Origin: Calditrichia bacterium
Lineage (GTDB): Bacteria; Calditrichota; Calditrichia; RBG-13-44-9; J042
NCBI GenBank assembly: GCA_030430345.1
Contig: JAUIFT010000193.1
Coordinates: forward strand, 1 to 6,163
Length of the DNA: 6,163 nucleotides
Direction of reading: 5' to 3'
The notes under the pieces were generated by a model, which was given only the letters and a program-made list of their open reading frames with translations, had not been told where the DNA came from and made no database searches. The translations under genes and the position numbers were made by a program. The stretch's first letter is position 1; every line of letters begins with the position of its first letter. Below are positions 5,338-6,163 of this stretch, piece after piece.

Positions 5338-6163
5338 TCAGGGATATATCGTCCAGGCAGCTTGTCCCACTTCTTTATTCGGCAACTGGATAAAAGCCAC
5401 AACTTCCAGATGCTGGTCCATCCAACCGGGATCATTGAAAAATTCAAAATCAACAAACCGCACTTCCCCAGTGGCAAGGTTTAAGGCGGTGCCGTCAATA
5501 TCGGGGGTAAATCCCCGAAAAACATCAAAGAAAAAAACCTGGCCATTTACGCCGGGTGGTTGGGCAAAATCAACTTCCCGCTCGATCAAGGCAATTTGCA
5601 GCGCTGCATTATCGAGGTTTTCAAGTGCTTCCACCCGCACCCGGCCACGGACGGTTTCCGGGGAAACATTATAGTCAAAAATTTCCAGAATACCTGCGGG
5701 CGGCAATGGCTTTCTTATCGTATATGCTTCTCTCAGGTTTGCGGAAAGATTAAAAGCGCCCATCGCTCTAACCCCGTCGACATAAATCGTTGGCGCGCCG
5801 CTGATATTGTAATATTGGATTCTGGCATCATTCTCCGCCTTTCGGGCTAAGTACATCGGATCCACCGGCGAGGGGAAAGACAAGCGAAACCCAAGACTTA
5901 CCGTATTAAACACATCGGTTTCTGCCAGCACATTTTCGATGGTCGTATCTGCCTCGACACAAGGAATACAGCCGGTATTTGAAAAATGTTCAACGAGCAC
6001 CGTTCGCTGTGGCGAGAGTGATTCAGTATAAATAACCGTGTCCCCAAGGCTTTCCTGAACCAGGATTGATTTAGGGGCATAATTACTTTTTCTAAACTGA
6101 ATTTCATGCATACTATCATCAAGGATTAATTGTTGCGGTGTTAATCCTCGGGCGATACCATCA
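5338..6163 (-). CDS. Omp28-like thioredoxin-fold envelope protein (5' end outside window)
   Basis: The frame is open to the window edge, with 274 residues visible. An ATG exists at 6111, but coding-like sequence continues upstream of it (DGIARGLTPQQLILDDS), so the true start and any signal peptide lie beyond the window. After about 50 residues comes a thioredoxin-like domain: TVLVEHFSNTGCIPC with C65 and C68, a long helix, the segment FPSPVDPMYLARKAENDARI, then YYNISGAPTIYVDG at 117-130 with cis-P124. This arrangement matches the Omp28-related proteins of Bacteroidota. Residues from about 155 to the end are strand-rich (GRVRVEALENLDNAALQIAL...) and look like an added beta-sandwich domain. The protein ends AAWTIYP with no recognisable type IX sorting domain. 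Its active site CIPC is identical to that of the next gene, which suggests partnered redox work. The exact role is not established. Confidence 0.8.
   Translation of the reverse strand, partial: DGIARGLTPQQLILDDSMHEIQFRKSNYAPKSILVQESLGDTVIYTESLSPQRTVLVEHFSNTGCIPCVEADTTIENVLAETDVFNTVSLGFRLSFPSPVDPMYLARKAENDARIQYYNISGAPTIYVDGVRAMGAFNLSANLREAYTIRKPLPPAGILEIFDYNVSPETVRGRVRVEALENLDNAALQIALIEREVDFAQPPGVNGQVFFFDVFRGFTPDIDGTALNLATGEVRFVDFEFFNDPGWMDQHLEVVAFIQLPNKEVGQAAWTIYP

Noticed and set aside
5322..5477. 52-codon N-terminal extension of the thioredoxin gene
   Set aside because: It overlaps the Omp28-like gene in another frame, lacks a Shine-Dalgarno, and would bury the signal peptide; ATG 5321 has AAGGAG at the right distance.

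Overview
The window holds seven genes, all on the minus strand, so transcription runs from high to low coordinates. Gene style points to the FCB group (Bacteroidota, Ignavibacteriota, Calditrichota/KSB1-like lineages). The evidence is an Omp28-like thioredoxin-fold protein, a TlpA/ResA-type thioredoxin, an outer-membrane barrel that looks like DUF6029, and a short TrmH-type methylase of the kind common in Bacteroidota. Base composition is moderate and even. I see no tRNA, rRNA, CRISPR array, insertion sequence or other sign of recent transfer.

Layout in transcription order: (1) 6163-5338, an Omp28-like thioredoxin-fold protein whose N-terminus lies outside the window; (2) 5321-4812, a secreted TlpA/ResA-like thioredoxin with a strong Shine-Dalgarno; (3) 4778-3289, a signal-peptide-bearing barrel protein broken by a frameshift near 4450; (4) 3285-1888, an RlmD-type 23S rRNA m5U methyltransferase with an iron-sulfur motif; (5) 1885-1343, a TrmH/SpoU 2'-O-methyltransferase; (6) 1335-817, a RimJ/RimL-like GNAT acetyltransferase; (7) after a 175-base gap, 641 to beyond position 1, a membrane fatty-acid hydroxylase/sterol desaturase whose C-terminus lies outside the window.

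Genes 1 to 6 are separated by 16, 33, 3, 2 and 7 bases and probably form one operon. It has an envelope half (two CIPC thioredoxin-fold proteins and a barrel with a C-terminal cysteine pair) and an RNA-modification half (two methyltransferases, then the acetyltransferase). The hydroxylase probably has its own promoter in the 642-816 gap. The points most worth a second look are the frameshift in the barrel gene and the possible thiol link between the barrel and the two redox proteins upstream of it. Everything else fits known families.
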